Assembly: GCA_017466805.1 (NCBI GenBank) | Contig: JAFTTN010000088.1 | Span: 1 to 64,000 of the forward strand | Source of the DNA: Clostridia bacterium | GTDB lineage: Bacteria > Bacillota > Clostridia > Oscillospirales > CAG-382 | DNA length: 64,000 nucleotides | Direction: 5' to 3' | Position numbers and translations under genes: made by a program | In this document: positions 52,727-61,643 of the stretch, in pieces | Layout of the letters: each line of letters begins with the position of its first letter | How positions within the stretch are numbered: the stretch's first letter is position 1 | Notes under the pieces: model-generated | Databases searched by the model: none | Told to the model about the DNA's origin: nothing | The model's input: the letters and a program-made list of their open reading frames with translations, nothing else

Positions 52727-53044
52727 TTACATCTCCTCTCTATTGAAGTAAAGATTTGCATTTTGGGTCAGTTCTTCCAATCGCCTAATCTCATTTTCTA
52801 TAATTTCTGTTCCGAGCTCAGTACGAACATAAAGCCGTTTTGAAAGATCATCCGACTTGACTTCGGTTATGTAATCTTTTTCCACCAAGACACTTAATGC
52901 ACCATACAATGTACCAGCGCCCATATTTATTCTTCCTTGGGTTAAGGTCTTAATATTTTGCATAATTGCATAACCATGTAAAGGTTTTGAAAGCGAAAGT
53001 AGTATATAAAATACCGTTTCGGTTAAAGCAGGATATTTATTCAT
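52727..53044 (-). CDS. PadR-family transcriptional regulator
   Basis: This 105-aa small PadR protein has the winged helix (TETVFYILLSLSKPLHGYAI, MGAGTLYGALSVLVEKDYI) and a C-terminal helix for dimerisation. I start at 53044 behind AAGGAAGGTG. It is the first gene of the operon, and its promoter region contains three regularly spaced palindromes, so autorepression is likely. Confidence 0.9.
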   Translation of the reverse strand: MNKYPALTETVFYILLSLSKPLHGYAIMQNIKTLTQGRINMGAGTLYGALSVLVEKDYITEVKSDDLSKRLYVRTELGTEIIENEIRRLEELTQNANLYFNREEM

Positions 53045-53061
53045 TGAATGCACCTTCCTTT

Positions 53062-53101
53062 CGATGTATCGTTTCCCGATATATCGCGTTACGATATATC
53101 G
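53062..53101. promoter_or_regulatory. triple CGATATATCG operator array
   Basis: CGATGTATCG (53062-53071), CGATATATCG (53077-53086) and CGATATATCG (53092-53101) start exactly 15 bases apart. The second and third are perfect palindromes. They lie between the promoter and the padR start. A related half-site, CTATATCG, is at 53117-53124. Confidence 0.7.
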
Positions 53102-53110
53102 CTTGACTAT

Positions 53111-53139
53111 ATAATACTATATCGTTTCCACTTTGTCAA
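53111..53139 (-). promoter_or_regulatory. sigma-A promoter of the PadR operon
   Basis: Minus strand: TTGACA (53139-53134), 17 bases and TATTAT (53116-53111). Confidence 0.7.
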
Positions 53140-53227
53140 TACCCTATCACAATAAAATTAGTATTTGTTTTACCGAGAATATATAAAGCTTATTCGTATC
53201 AAAATTTGATACGCAATAGACAAAGAA

Positions 53228-53251
53228 ACCGCCGAGGAATTCTCGGCGGTG
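53228..53251 (-). terminator. terminator of MutS-like gene
   Basis: Stem ACCGCCGAG / CTCGGCGGT (perfect) is followed by TTCTTTGTC on the minus strand. It is the third member of the CAAAGAAA-linked hairpin set. Confidence 0.75.
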
Positions 53252-53325
53252 TTTAATTGTTTTTATTCAATGACTCAGGCATTTAATAATTCAATTGTCA
53301 TCCTCATCAAAATATATACACTGTT

Positions 53326-54612
53326 TCAAGCATTCTCCGCAGTTCGTGCAGCTTTCGCGTTTTTCACTATTTCATCTTTTGTCAAGCCGAATGCTTGAGC
53401 AATATCGGAAGCATAGCTTTTACCGCCGTTGCCACGCACAATCTTGAAAATTCGTTTGTGGGAACCCTCATCAATTTGCGCTGTGAGATTATCGATCCCT
53501 TCGTGTTCTTCGCTCAAATCACATAGCTCATGAAAATGTGTCGCAAATATACCTTTTGAACCTATCTCCAAATAAGCTGTGATAATCTCTGTTGAAATGG
53601 CTACAGCTTCTGCAGCATTCGTGCTTGAAAGTGCTTCATCGAATAAAAACAAGCTGTCTTTGGTGATAAATTTATTAATGCTTTGAATTTTGTTACATTC
53701 ATCTGAAAGTCGTCCGTGAACGTATGAACGCTTTCTTATATCGACGAAATGAATAAATATATTGTCAACAAGATGCAAAACAGCTTTGTTTGCAGGAAGC
53801 AACAAGCCCAAATGTAGCATAGCATACATTATTCCCACTGATTGTGTGTAAATAGATTTGCCGCCTTGGTTAGGTCCGGTAAGAATATATATAGAATGTT
53901 GTTTATCAAAAGAAAGCTCGTTTTTTACTACATCATTTTTGCTTAAAGCGGACATTGCCAAAACAGGATGATATAGACCTGTTACTTCATCAGAAGTGCT
54001 CAAACCGGGTTTGCACACCGCAAATCCCAATTCGGTCAATTCATATAACACCTTGGTGCAAACCGAAACGAAAGTCCATTCATAAAGAATACCGGATAAA
54101 TGGCGAAGATTATTTATGATACGTTTTTTTATTATTCCCGACCAAGATTTCAACGAAGAAGATAATACTTTATTCATAGCAGAGTTTATAGAGATACGAA
54201 TAATATTCAATTCTTCGTTTGTCAATTTATGATTTAACGGAAGCAGAGGCGCAGGACAATAAAAGTTGTCATTTCCAAAGTCCAATCTCAAAAGCTTATT
54301 CAGATAATCACCTGATACAAAACTCTGTTCGTTGATAGTCAAGACTCCTGCTTCGGAAGGTCTGAGTTGGCTATCAAGATTTACACCAACAGTAATGCTC
54401 TTAATGTTTCTGATTTCGTGAGATTGTTTTTCAACGGCTTTGCAAAGAGTGTCAAAGTCATCGCCCTCGCATAACGGCTTTAATAACTCCCACAAAATCT
54501 TCAATGCTTTACTTTTAACGTTAACACTATGAAAAATATCCTTCATTTTTGTGAGGTATTCAACATAGGCTTGCCTGTGCTTCATTGGACAATTGAGATT
54601 CGGATTCGACAT
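53326..54612 (-). CDS. MutS-like ATPase, N-terminally short
   Basis: The 428-aa product keeps the MutS C-terminal part: lever/core region (about 10-200), Walker A TGPNQGGKS (about 245-253), Walker B LFLFDEALSSTNAAEA and ATHFHELCDL. The mismatch-binding and connector domains of true MutS are absent, and it is shorter than the related stand-alone MutS-like proteins I know of. It may be a truncated copy or a distinct short form. The start at 54612 is uncertain; GGAG lies nine bases upstream. Confidence 0.75.
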   Translation of the reverse strand: MSNPNLNCPMKHRQAYVEYLTKMKDIFHSVNVKSKALKILWELLKPLCEGDDFDTLCKAVEKQSHEIRNIKSITVGVNLDSQLRPSEAGVLTINEQSFVSGDYLNKLLRLDFGNDNFYCPAPLLPLNHKLTNEELNIIRISINSAMNKVLSSSLKSWSGIIKKRIINNLRHLSGILYEWTFVSVCTKVLYELTELGFAVCKPGLSTSDEVTGLYHPVLAMSALSKNDVVKNELSFDKQHSIYILTGPNQGGKSIYTQSVGIMYAMLHLGLLLPANKAVLHLVDNIFIHFVDIRKRSYVHGRLSDECNKIQSINKFITKDSLFLFDEALSSTNAAEAVAISTEIITAYLEIGSKGIFATHFHELCDLSEEHEGIDNLTAQIDEGSHKRIFKIVRGNGGKSYASDIAQAFGLTKDEIVKNAKAARTAENA

Positions 54613-54645
54613 CCATAGGTACTCCAATAGGATCGCTCATATATT

Positions 54646-55167
54646 TCACCTACTTAAAATTTGTTTTCCTTTTTCGACTTGAGTTGCTAGTTTTTTTCTA
54701 CTTTCTAAAACAGCTTCCTTAATATGCTTATCTCTATTACGGCTTGTCGTGTTGTTTGATTGGTAATGAATGATCAAACCTTCTTTTTCAATGACATTTG
54801 CCTCCTCTATACTAGCAAAGATATCTAATAGTTTTGTAAATTCCTTAATGTTATTTAATGTTAAAATTGCGCCGCTTTTACAAGCGCCCGACCAAATCGG
54901 TAATTTGTATGGGTAAAAATAGTACTCATCATCTTTTATTTTTTGTAATGTATTAGCAATCTGTTCTAATTCACCAATTAATGCTTTTTTTAGTTGAGTT
55001 ACTGTATTCCTTGTACCAATTATACTTACAAGAGCTTCCACTAACAAAGCAAACCCAAAACCCAAAAACGCCGACAAGAACATCTCTAACCATGCACCAT
55101 TATCATTCTCGAGTGCGTGAAGTATTTCCTGCAATATCTCTATTACTTCTTCATTGATTTCGTTCAT
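54646..55167 (-). CDS. membrane protein of unknown function
   Basis: The 173-aa protein has an acidic N-terminus (MNEINEEVIEILQEILHALEN), one or two membrane helices (about 28-50) and a mostly helical cytoplasmic domain. A strong AAGGAGGGCG site precedes the ATG. It lies 33 bases upstream of the MutS-like gene on the same strand. No family recognised. Confidence 0.65.
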   Translation of the reverse strand: MNEINEEVIEILQEILHALENDNGAWLEMFLSAFLGFGFALLVEALVSIIGTRNTVTQLKKALIGELEQIANTLQKIKDDEYYFYPYKLPIWSGACKSGAILTLNNIKEFTKLLDIFASIEEANVIEKEGLIIHYQSNNTTSRNRDKHIKEAVLESRKKLATQVEKGKQILSR

Positions 55168-55368
55168 AATCGCCCTCCTTAATTTAATGTATCGTCAAAA
55201 TCACTTTTAATATCGCACAAATAATATTATGAGATTAAAATTTCACATCAATAGATGGTGGAGTAAGATGTCAAAATAACGGAGCGAATGGATTTGCAAT
55301 AATAAAAACATCATATTTTGCAACACATATGATTCTTTTCAGAAAACCCGATCAGCCAATTAATTGTT
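55168..55368. other. intergenic region without supported genes
   Basis: AT-rich sequence between the gene at 54646 and the broken toxin gene. I see no ORF with a ribosome binding site and no clear hairpin here. Confidence 0.5.
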
Positions 55369-55645
55369 TCAGTTCGATAAAACAACTTCGTATTCTACTT
55401 TTTTCGCATAAGCGAACTGTTTGCGGTACTTTTCCATATGCGCGGAGTTCATGTTTTTCAGAATTGTAGGTATATCCGAATGTTGTTCGGTTGTGCCTTT
55501 ATGTGCAACGTCGCTTTCAATGCTTCGGTGAATATATCATTATCGCACTTCTGCGCAGTTGCAAGAATATAAGCATCGTAAAAATCTTTGGAGCGAGTAT
55601 TGAACATGACTCGACAGAGAATTGTTTCGACTATTTTCTGATCTT
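55369..55645 (-). pseudogene. fragment of an AbiEii-type nucleotidyltransferase toxin
   Basis: On the minus strand one frame reads VETILCRVMFNTRSKDFYDAYIL and ATAQKCDNDIFTEALKATLH (shown in parts: VETILCRVMFNTRS, KDFYDAYILATAQK). This matches the C-terminal half of AbiEii/AbiGii toxins, in which the conserved text is of the type NTRxxDFYDIYIL. After a one-base shift near 55500 another frame continues HKGTTEQHSDIPTILKNM, EKYRKQFAYAKKVEYEVV and stops at 55369. The N-terminal nucleotidyltransferase region and the AbiEi antitoxin are missing. It is a relic of an abortive-infection system. Confidence 0.7.
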
Positions 55646-55694
55646 ATAGTTTAGATATCTCACGACCTCAAGCACTATGATTTTTAATAATTGA

Positions 55695-57740
55695 TTATAG
55701 TAATATCATTGCTACTAACAAAAGAATACTTGATGCAATTCCAAAAAGTTCTATCCCAAAACTTGATGTATATCCGCTCACCGACAGCATCAGTGGCAAT
55801 GATACGAAACCTGCAGTTTTGATTCCCAAAAGGTAAGCGATATGCGGAACACAGCAAATTCCTATTGACGAAACTACGGTATAAAAATGGTTTTCGGTTC
55901 GGTTTGAAAGCGTTATAACAATTACCGCAAAGCACAAATACTGCACCACTTTGTAAGCCAACGAGAGCGCAAAATACTCGCCGATGGTGAATTGATTAAT
56001 TTCGCAAAATTGCGGCAAACTGCAGATCGGGGCATTCCACATAGGCAGAGAAAAGCTTAAAGAAATCCAAAGATAATCCACCAAATTAAACAGACCTGTA
56101 AAAACGAAAACGAAGGACAGTGCAGATATTAGCTTTATATGTGTCACCTTGCCTCTGCCGTTTTTGGTTGCGCTTATTATCTTGAACATTCCGGTCGAAT
56201 ATTCCTTTGCAAACAGATCTCCGCCGAGCAATATTACGATAAGCAGGCATAGATAATCCGCTTCGGCCGAAAACAAACGGTTGTATCCGTTGTCATAAAC
56301 AAACCAAGGTGTGTTTCCGTTTTCCTCTATATATTCTGCACGTTCTTCTATCTCGGGCAAAACCTGCTCCTTGAACGTGCATAGATGATATTCTTTAAGA
56401 AAGCTTTCATATTCCTCCTCGGATATCATATCCGAATCAAACATCGCATCATATGTAGAGCGTTGCATAAGTGTTTCATATATATGCATCTTTTCTTTGG
56501 CGATATAAGCTTTTTTCTCTTCGGTAATCGGACCGGCAAGTGCGTCCATATAGGTGCGATAAATGGTGTCCTCTTCGTTATCGAAATAATAAGAGTGCAC
56601 AGCAATTCCAATTTTCGTGCAAGCGAGCAAAACCAAAATCACACCGATTCCTGTTGTAAAAATCTTTTTAAGCTCGAACGCGGCTATGCTTTTGGGCGCA
56701 GGAAGCTTAAACTCAAACGGTTTAATTTTACTATTTGCATTTTTGTTTGCATATATACTATACGCAATCGGCAACAAGCAAAAAAGAACCGTAAGCGTCC
56801 AAACAGCCACTGCTATCGGATTTAAGTTCGAGTCGAACAAATTGATTCCATAAAGCCTTTTGAGGAAAAATTCTCCGTTTGACAGAGAAAACACGTTTAT
56901 TACGTTGGAAAAAGTATTAACGTTGATATAATCAAAGGTAGAGGCGATATAAGACAAGCCGATAAACACACTACAGCCAAGCATTGCAAAAACAGAATTG
57001 CAGAAAACACAGCACATTATTACAGAAACAGCAAGCACTATAAGCAGTGCCACGCTTTTCATACAAAGCATTATAGCTGCTGCACCCGCAACGCTGACGT
57101 TGAAGGGGGAAAGAGCCAAGTCTTGTATAGACTGAGCTGAGGCACCGAAAGAACTGAAGCCGTTTGTAGAGACTATTACAAGAACGGTTGTCGCAAAGAA
57201 CGTCAATTCGGCAAGCGAGGTTACCACAAGCAAAGCCGAAAGCCTTGTTGCAAAAAGCCTTACTCTGCCGTTTTTTGTTGCGCGAACAACTGCTCTTGTT
57301 GAATTGTTGTCGTCCTGCAAAAGCAAAAATGGCACCGAAAACAGAACCAATGCTACCAAAAGGACAAAATCGAAATTATAAAATATAAGCTTATCCCAGC
57401 CGATCACAAGCTCTTTGGATATGCTTATATCGATATTTTCCGAATAGGTTTCCATAACCTGCTTTTGAAAACTGCAAACATAGCCGTTTTCGGCATAGCC
57501 TGCTGCCAAATTGCTTTTTAACGAGGATTCCGCTGAGGATATAACACGGTTTATATCCTGCTTATATCCGCTTTCGGCATAATGCTCTTGGATCAATGCC
57601 GCATATTCGTTCTCGGAATTTTCGTTTGTTGAAGAAATAAAGCATATTAAAAGATTTGCGCTGATAAGGAAGGCAAAAAGAAGCAGAAAAGATCTGCTTC
57701 TGATAAGCTTTTTTATTTCAAACGCAAACAAAGATATCAT
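55695..57740 (-). CDS. ABC-2-type permease, internally duplicated
   Basis: The 681-aa protein has about 12 membrane helices in two similar halves. Each half starts with a FEIKKLIRSR / FELKKIFTTG segment, has a large outer loop, and carries RATKNGRVRLFATRLSAL / SATKNGRGKVTHIKLISAL. It looks like two ABC-2 permease subunits fused in tandem. It overlaps the ATPase gene as ATGA. It probably exports a peptide or other small product of this operon, which is inference. Confidence 0.82.
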   Translation of the reverse strand: MISLFAFEIKKLIRSRSFLLLFAFLISANLLICFISSTNENSENEYAALIQEHYAESGYKQDINRVISSAESSLKSNLAAGYAENGYVCSFQKQVMETYSENIDISISKELVIGWDKLIFYNFDFVLLVALVLFSVPFLLLQDDNNSTRAVVRATKNGRVRLFATRLSALLVVTSLAELTFFATTVLVIVSTNGFSSFGASAQSIQDLALSPFNVSVAGAAAIMLCMKSVALLIVLAVSVIMCCVFCNSVFAMLGCSVFIGLSYIASTFDYINVNTFSNVINVFSLSNGEFFLKRLYGINLFDSNLNPIAVAVWTLTVLFCLLPIAYSIYANKNANSKIKPFEFKLPAPKSIAAFELKKIFTTGIGVILVLLACTKIGIAVHSYYFDNEEDTIYRTYMDALAGPITEEKKAYIAKEKMHIYETLMQRSTYDAMFDSDMISEEEYESFLKEYHLCTFKEQVLPEIEERAEYIEENGNTPWFVYDNGYNRLFSAEADYLCLLIVILLGGDLFAKEYSTGMFKIISATKNGRGKVTHIKLISALSFVFVFTGLFNLVDYLWISLSFSLPMWNAPICSLPQFCEINQFTIGEYFALSLAYKVVQYLCFAVIVITLSNRTENHFYTVVSSIGICCVPHIAYLLGIKTAGFVSLPLMLSVSGYTSSFGIELFGIASSILLLVAMILL

Positions 57741-58612
57741 ATTTCACCGAATATTTCAAAATATCTGTCTTCTAAAGTTGCCGCAACCGATCTCGCGTTT
57801 TCCTGCGGGCAGTTGTGGGAAAGTATTCGCACAACAGAGCTTTCTTCTCCGTTGTTTATGCTTATTATATTGTTATTTTTGTTAAGGTTGCTTAGTTGAT
57901 TTTTGGGAACGCTGATCTCCCACACTTTGCCGTTTGATTTTTGCGCCAATTCGGTCGGTGTGCCGTTTTCGGCGATGCAGCCTTTTTTTAGCATTATTAC
58001 CCGACTTGCAAAGGCTTCTATATCAGAAACGATGTGAGTTGCAATTATGACCGTTTTGTCAACGGCAATTCTTGATATGAGATTGCGGACGATGATTCTT
58101 TGCCGGGGGTCCAAGCCAACGGTGGGTTCGTCGAGTATAATAAGCTCCGGTTTGCCCGCCAGTGCCTGCACCAACGAGAGTCTTTGCTTCATGCCGCCAG
58201 AAAGTGCTTTGATTTTCATATTTGAAACATCGAAAAGTTCGACCTCGTTAAGAAGGTCGGATATTATGCTTTCGACTTCTTTGCTATCTATTCCTTTTAG
58301 AAGCGACATATATTTCATGAACTCGTAAACCGTAAACTGAGGATACATTCCCGGCGTTTGCGGCATAAAGCCAAGCGTTTCCCTGAATTCCTTTCCGTCG
58401 CGCAAAACGTCTTTGCCGTTGTACATAACACTTCCACAATCGGCTTTCAGATTGCCCGTTATAATATTCATAAGGGTAGATTTGCCGCTCCCGTTAGGAC
58501 CTAACAGAGCGTATATTCCGTTGTTGAAGGTATAACTGAACTGCGACAAAGCCTTGACTTTACCATAGGACTTGGAAAGCCCGTTAATCGTCATATTCAT
58601 ACTTAAATCCAT
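57737..58612 (-). CDS. ABC transporter ATP-binding protein
   Basis: The 291-aa ATPase has Walker A GPNGSGKST (about 39-47), the Q-loop in LGFMPQTPGMY, the signature LSGGMKQR, Walker B LIILDEPTVGLDPRQ and the H-loop ATHIVSD. A C-terminal extension of about 70 residues follows. It should drive the adjacent permease. Its start lies inside the end of the lipoprotein gene, so translation is coupled; a second ATG (MNMTING) is four codons in. Confidence 0.92.
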   Translation of the reverse strand: MDLSMNMTINGLSKSYGKVKALSQFSYTFNNGIYALLGPNGSGKSTLMNIITGNLKADCGSVMYNGKDVLRDGKEFRETLGFMPQTPGMYPQFTVYEFMKYMSLLKGIDSKEVESIISDLLNEVELFDVSNMKIKALSGGMKQRLSLVQALAGKPELIILDEPTVGLDPRQRIIVRNLISRIAVDKTVIIATHIVSDIEAFASRVIMLKKGCIAENGTPTELAQKSNGKVWEISVPKNQLSNLNKNNNIISINNGEESSVVRILSHNCPQENARSVAATLEDRYFEIFGEI

Positions 58613-59714
58613 AGTGGTCGGTTACGAAAAATTCGCTTTGAAAAGCGTTAAGCCCCGTCACACGTTTCCATTCGCCCGTTTTTATGTTGAAGATAAGGTA
58701 AATCGGTTTTGCGGCGAGAACGATTCCGTCCCTTATATCTAATTTACTTCCTTTGAGCAAGATATAGTTACCACAAAGGCTGTTGTTTGCATATTCAAAC
58801 GATAAATTATAGTATCCCGATTTCTCAAAACCGCCTACTTCAATTAAGTTTCCACTATCATAATCAAAATACCGAATAATATCCGGATGATGCTTTATGA
58901 TCTTGTTTTCTGTTCCGTCGCTATTTTGAATGGAACCAATGGCTTCATATACGTTTTCTATAACAAATGCGCCGTTTGGCATACTTTGAACACTAGCTGA
59001 ATACGGAAACTTGTCCTTTTTTCCATCAATGATGCTATAAAGCGCCTGTTCTTGAGTATTAAACAAAAGGTAATTATCTCCGTAGCCGTAAATTGTTTCG
59101 TTGCGTTCTTGGATATATTCTTTTATGTTCAAGAATTCGAAATCACTATGAATAATAGCAGTATCTGTCATCCAAATAAAACCGGTTTCATCAGTCTGTA
59201 TATAAGTAAGCGTTCCTGAGTCTATTTCTTCGCCTATAACCGAATAATTTGAAAGGTTGCTTATTGGCGCGGATATAACACGGCATTTTGCGACGAGATT
59301 TCCGTTGTTATCTTTTGATGCAAAACAATTAGGAAAATATATGTATTCTCCATGCCGGAAAACGTTATTCAGCACACCCGGAATTTGAAACATTGTGTCA
59401 ACTTCACCATTTATAAGATCGGCATTACAAACTATAGAATAGCCGTCCTTGTTCTTTATAAAAATAATATTATTGTTATCAAGCGATATGATTGTATCCG
59501 AATCTGATGAATAAGGACAGTCGGTTTGTATGTGTTTACAAATTGGATCGGGACACAAAGGGGTTGCAATAGCGGTCGCCACATCTATTTTTGCAATAAT
59601 GCCGTCAACTCGTAAATAAATATAACCCGATTGAATTTCTGCTGATTTTTTGTTGCAAGCAGATAAAGTTACAATTACCACAAATGACAAAAGCAAAGAC
59701 AAAAATTTTTTCAT
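58584..59714 (-). CDS. lipoprotein, beta-propeller-like, with C-x-DP-x-C motif
   Basis: The 376-aa protein has a lipobox (TLSAC, Cys about 20) and repeated short beta segments suggesting a propeller of the DUF5050 type. Near residue 52 it has CPDPICKHIQTDCPY, a three-Cys motif seen in surface propeller lipoproteins of Clostridia. GGAG lies six bases before the chosen ATG. It probably sits on the outer face next to the ABC permease. Confidence 0.75.
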   Translation of the reverse strand: MKKFLSLLLSFVVIVTLSACNKKSAEIQSGYIYLRVDGIIAKIDVATAIATPLCPDPICKHIQTDCPYSSDSDTIISLDNNNIIFIKNKDGYSIVCNADLINGEVDTMFQIPGVLNNVFRHGEYIYFPNCFASKDNNGNLVAKCRVISAPISNLSNYSVIGEEIDSGTLTYIQTDETGFIWMTDTAIIHSDFEFLNIKEYIQERNETIYGYGDNYLLFNTQEQALYSIIDGKKDKFPYSASVQSMPNGAFVIENVYEAIGSIQNSDGTENKIIKHHPDIIRYFDYDSGNLIEVGGFEKSGYYNLSFEYANNSLCGNYILLKGSKLDIRDGIVLAAKPIYLIFNIKTGEWKRVTGLNAFQSEFFVTDHYGFKYEYDD

Positions 59715-59799
59715 ATTAAACTCCATTCTATAGCGCGCTTTTATAGTTTTTAATTAAGTGGTTATTGACTATGTATTAGACATTGAATTGCTTTTAGAA

Positions 59800-60246
59800 T
59801 CAACCGAAATTCCACGGAACATTTCTTTCCGATCTGTATATGCAATCCAAATAATCGGTAGCTGTGCAACTATATTTTGCTTCCAAAATATCCTTCACAG
59901 TAAAATTAGGGCTTCTCCAATGGGAATCAGAAATCACAGAGCCATCGGGGGAAGATACCGCAGGATACAAATCATCAAAATAACTACGAGAGCCAGTAGA
60001 CAAAATAATAGCGCCTTTAAAGCCAATGCTCATGCTTATCGGCTTGTCCATAACCCCATACATTTCACCGTGCAATTCATGCTCGTTATTTTGATTGGTC
60101 CAGAGCGAAATATATGCCGAGGTTATCGCATTGTGTCCAAACATTGTATAGTTGCCAATGTTGTAAGCGTGAGCACTTATGGGTAGAGAAAGAATGATGC
60201 TGCACACCAATATAAATGCAAACGGTTTAAACAACTTATTTTTCAT
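59800..60246 (-). CDS. small secreted protein
   Basis: The 148-aa product has a Sec signal peptide (about 1-27, ending AHA, then YNIGNYTMFG) and a mature region of about 120 residues rich in Ser, Tyr, Asn and Trp with a pair of Cys near the C-terminus. GGAGGTT precedes the ATG. It is the first gene of the lipoprotein-ABC transporter operon. It resembles no family I recognise; its position would suit an extracellular effector or bacteriocin-like protein, which is unproven. Confidence 0.7.
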   Translation of the reverse strand: MKNKLFKPFAFILVCSIILSLPISAHAYNIGNYTMFGHNAITSAYISLWTNQNNEHELHGEMYGVMDKPISMSIGFKGAIILSTGSRSYFDDLYPAVSSPDGSVISDSHWRSPNFTVKDILEAKYSCTATDYLDCIYRSERNVPWNFG

Positions 60247-60373
60247 AAAAACCTCCGTAATAGTTTGTTTAGAATGGGATTAATAAGTATGCGGCAACCG
60301 CTAGTATATACCATGGTCTTTTGACCACGGCTCATTTTATTATTTACAAATATACTTGCCTATGTCAATAGTA

Positions 60374-60984
60374 TGGGATAATGCACAGTCAAAGGGATAA
60401 TCGACAATGTATAATGCTCGCACGCTTAATCAAAACTACCAGTTGAACTGATGTTTTGCACAGCCCCTATAATGGCTATTACCGGCTTAACCCCTAAAGG
60501 AGCACCGAAATAATATTATCGCATCACACGCACTGCAACCCGTAAACGGGTAAATTAAAGGTCCACCTTGTGCATTCACCGCCCAAAAAAATCTTTGATT
60601 TTTCGGAGACCCCGTCGCGGGTTGTCGCCGAAGGTGACTAAAGATCGTTCATTGCGTTTTTCTGTACGCCCTACGGACGCTACAACCCCTTCGTCTTTTG
60701 CTTTGCAAAATCCACCCTCAAAAAGCCGTTGCACTTGACTTGACAATCTAAGGAGGCTTTTTGTTGCTCCGCAACCTTATCTTCCCCCAGTAGAACTGAA
60801 GGGTTATTTCCACACCCAAAGGCACCAATAATTGGTGTTTTTTCCGAAAAAGCACCGAGGAGAAGAAGCCCGATTGCTGAACGTTATGATAAAATATGCA
60901 GAAATCGAATTATCGCATATCACAAAAATATGTGATATACGACAGTTTGCGCATCGTGTATTGAATTTTATGTGCATTATCCCA
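60374..60984. mobile_element. gene-free element with 14-bp terminal inverted repeats
   Basis: TGGGATAATGCACA (60374-60387) and its exact reverse complement TGTGCATTATCCCA (60971-60984) bound 611 bases that contain no supported gene. Near the left end a second copy of the GGGATAATCGACA type occurs (about 60394-60406). Inside are a terminator-like CACCAATAATTGGTG plus T-run (60824-60843) and an ATATCACA / TGTGATAT hairpin (60917-60938). This is a MITE-like or decayed insertion sequence. No target-site duplication is clear. Confidence 0.65.
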
Positions 60985-61046
60985 AAATATAGAATATTAA
61001 CTGTTTAAGTGTTAATATGTTTTTATAATTAAAATATGGAGCGATA

Positions 61047-61643
61047 ATGCTAAATAAAATTTCAAACAAATTAGCTACTCATTTGGCAAAAAATAAAATT
61101 ATACAGTGCGACGAAATAAGCCTGTATGTGTACGGATTCGAATTGCTTATTTCGTTTTTATTTAGCACTCTTACAATAATAGTTTTCGGCATAATTTTTA
61201 ACTTTATCACCGAAACAGTTGTCTTTTTGCTCGTCTTTATACTGCTTCGAAGCTATTCGGGTGGATATCATGCATTGACATATTCGTTCTGTACTTGCGT
61301 TACGCTTATTGTGTATGCAACTACTGTATTATTAAGTCATTGTCTAACAATTACTCGAGAGTTTTTCTTTGTATTAATCGTCGCAGGTATCGTTATATTA
61401 TCTATCTTTGCGCCTGTAAAAAACCCCAATAAAGAAATATCTGTCAAACGAACATTGGAATATAAAATTATAAGTATAATTATTTTTTGTATTTTCTCTA
61501 TATGTGGAATAGTATTATTCGAAACGCAACCTATAATAAGCAATTCGATTTTCTACACCCTTTGTGCAGACTTGTTGTTAATATTTCCAAAAATCCACAA
61601 AATACATTTAGAAAGGAGAGCCCGCAATGATGAATATCATTGA
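61047..61643 (+). CDS. agrB: AgrB-like peptide-processing membrane protease
   Basis: AgrB cleaves and cyclises AgrD to make the autoinducing peptide. The 198-aa protein has about six membrane helices, and the catalytic pair is visible as RSYSGGYHA (His75) and YSFC (Cys82), matching His77/Cys84 of the staphylococcal enzyme. It overlaps agrD by 17 bases. The right end of the inverted-repeat element lies 62 bases upstream, and a -10-like TATAAT occurs at about 61022, without a good -35 box. Confidence 0.92.
   Translation: MLNKISNKLATHLAKNKIIQCDEISLYVYGFELLISFLFSTLTIIVFGIIFNFITETVVFLLVFILLRSYSGGYHALTYSFCTCVTLIVYATTVLLSHCLTITREFFFVLIVAGIVILSIFAPVKNPNKEISVKRTLEYKIISIIIFCIFSICGIVLFETQPIISNSIFYTLCADLLLIFPKIHKIHLERRARNDEYH

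Noticed and set aside
59800-60246. Secreted protein as a lactococcin 972-type bacteriocin
   Set aside because: The operon shape (toxin, large permease, ATPase) is similar, but the mature sequence lacks a recognisable Lcn972 pattern, so only a generic secreted protein is called.
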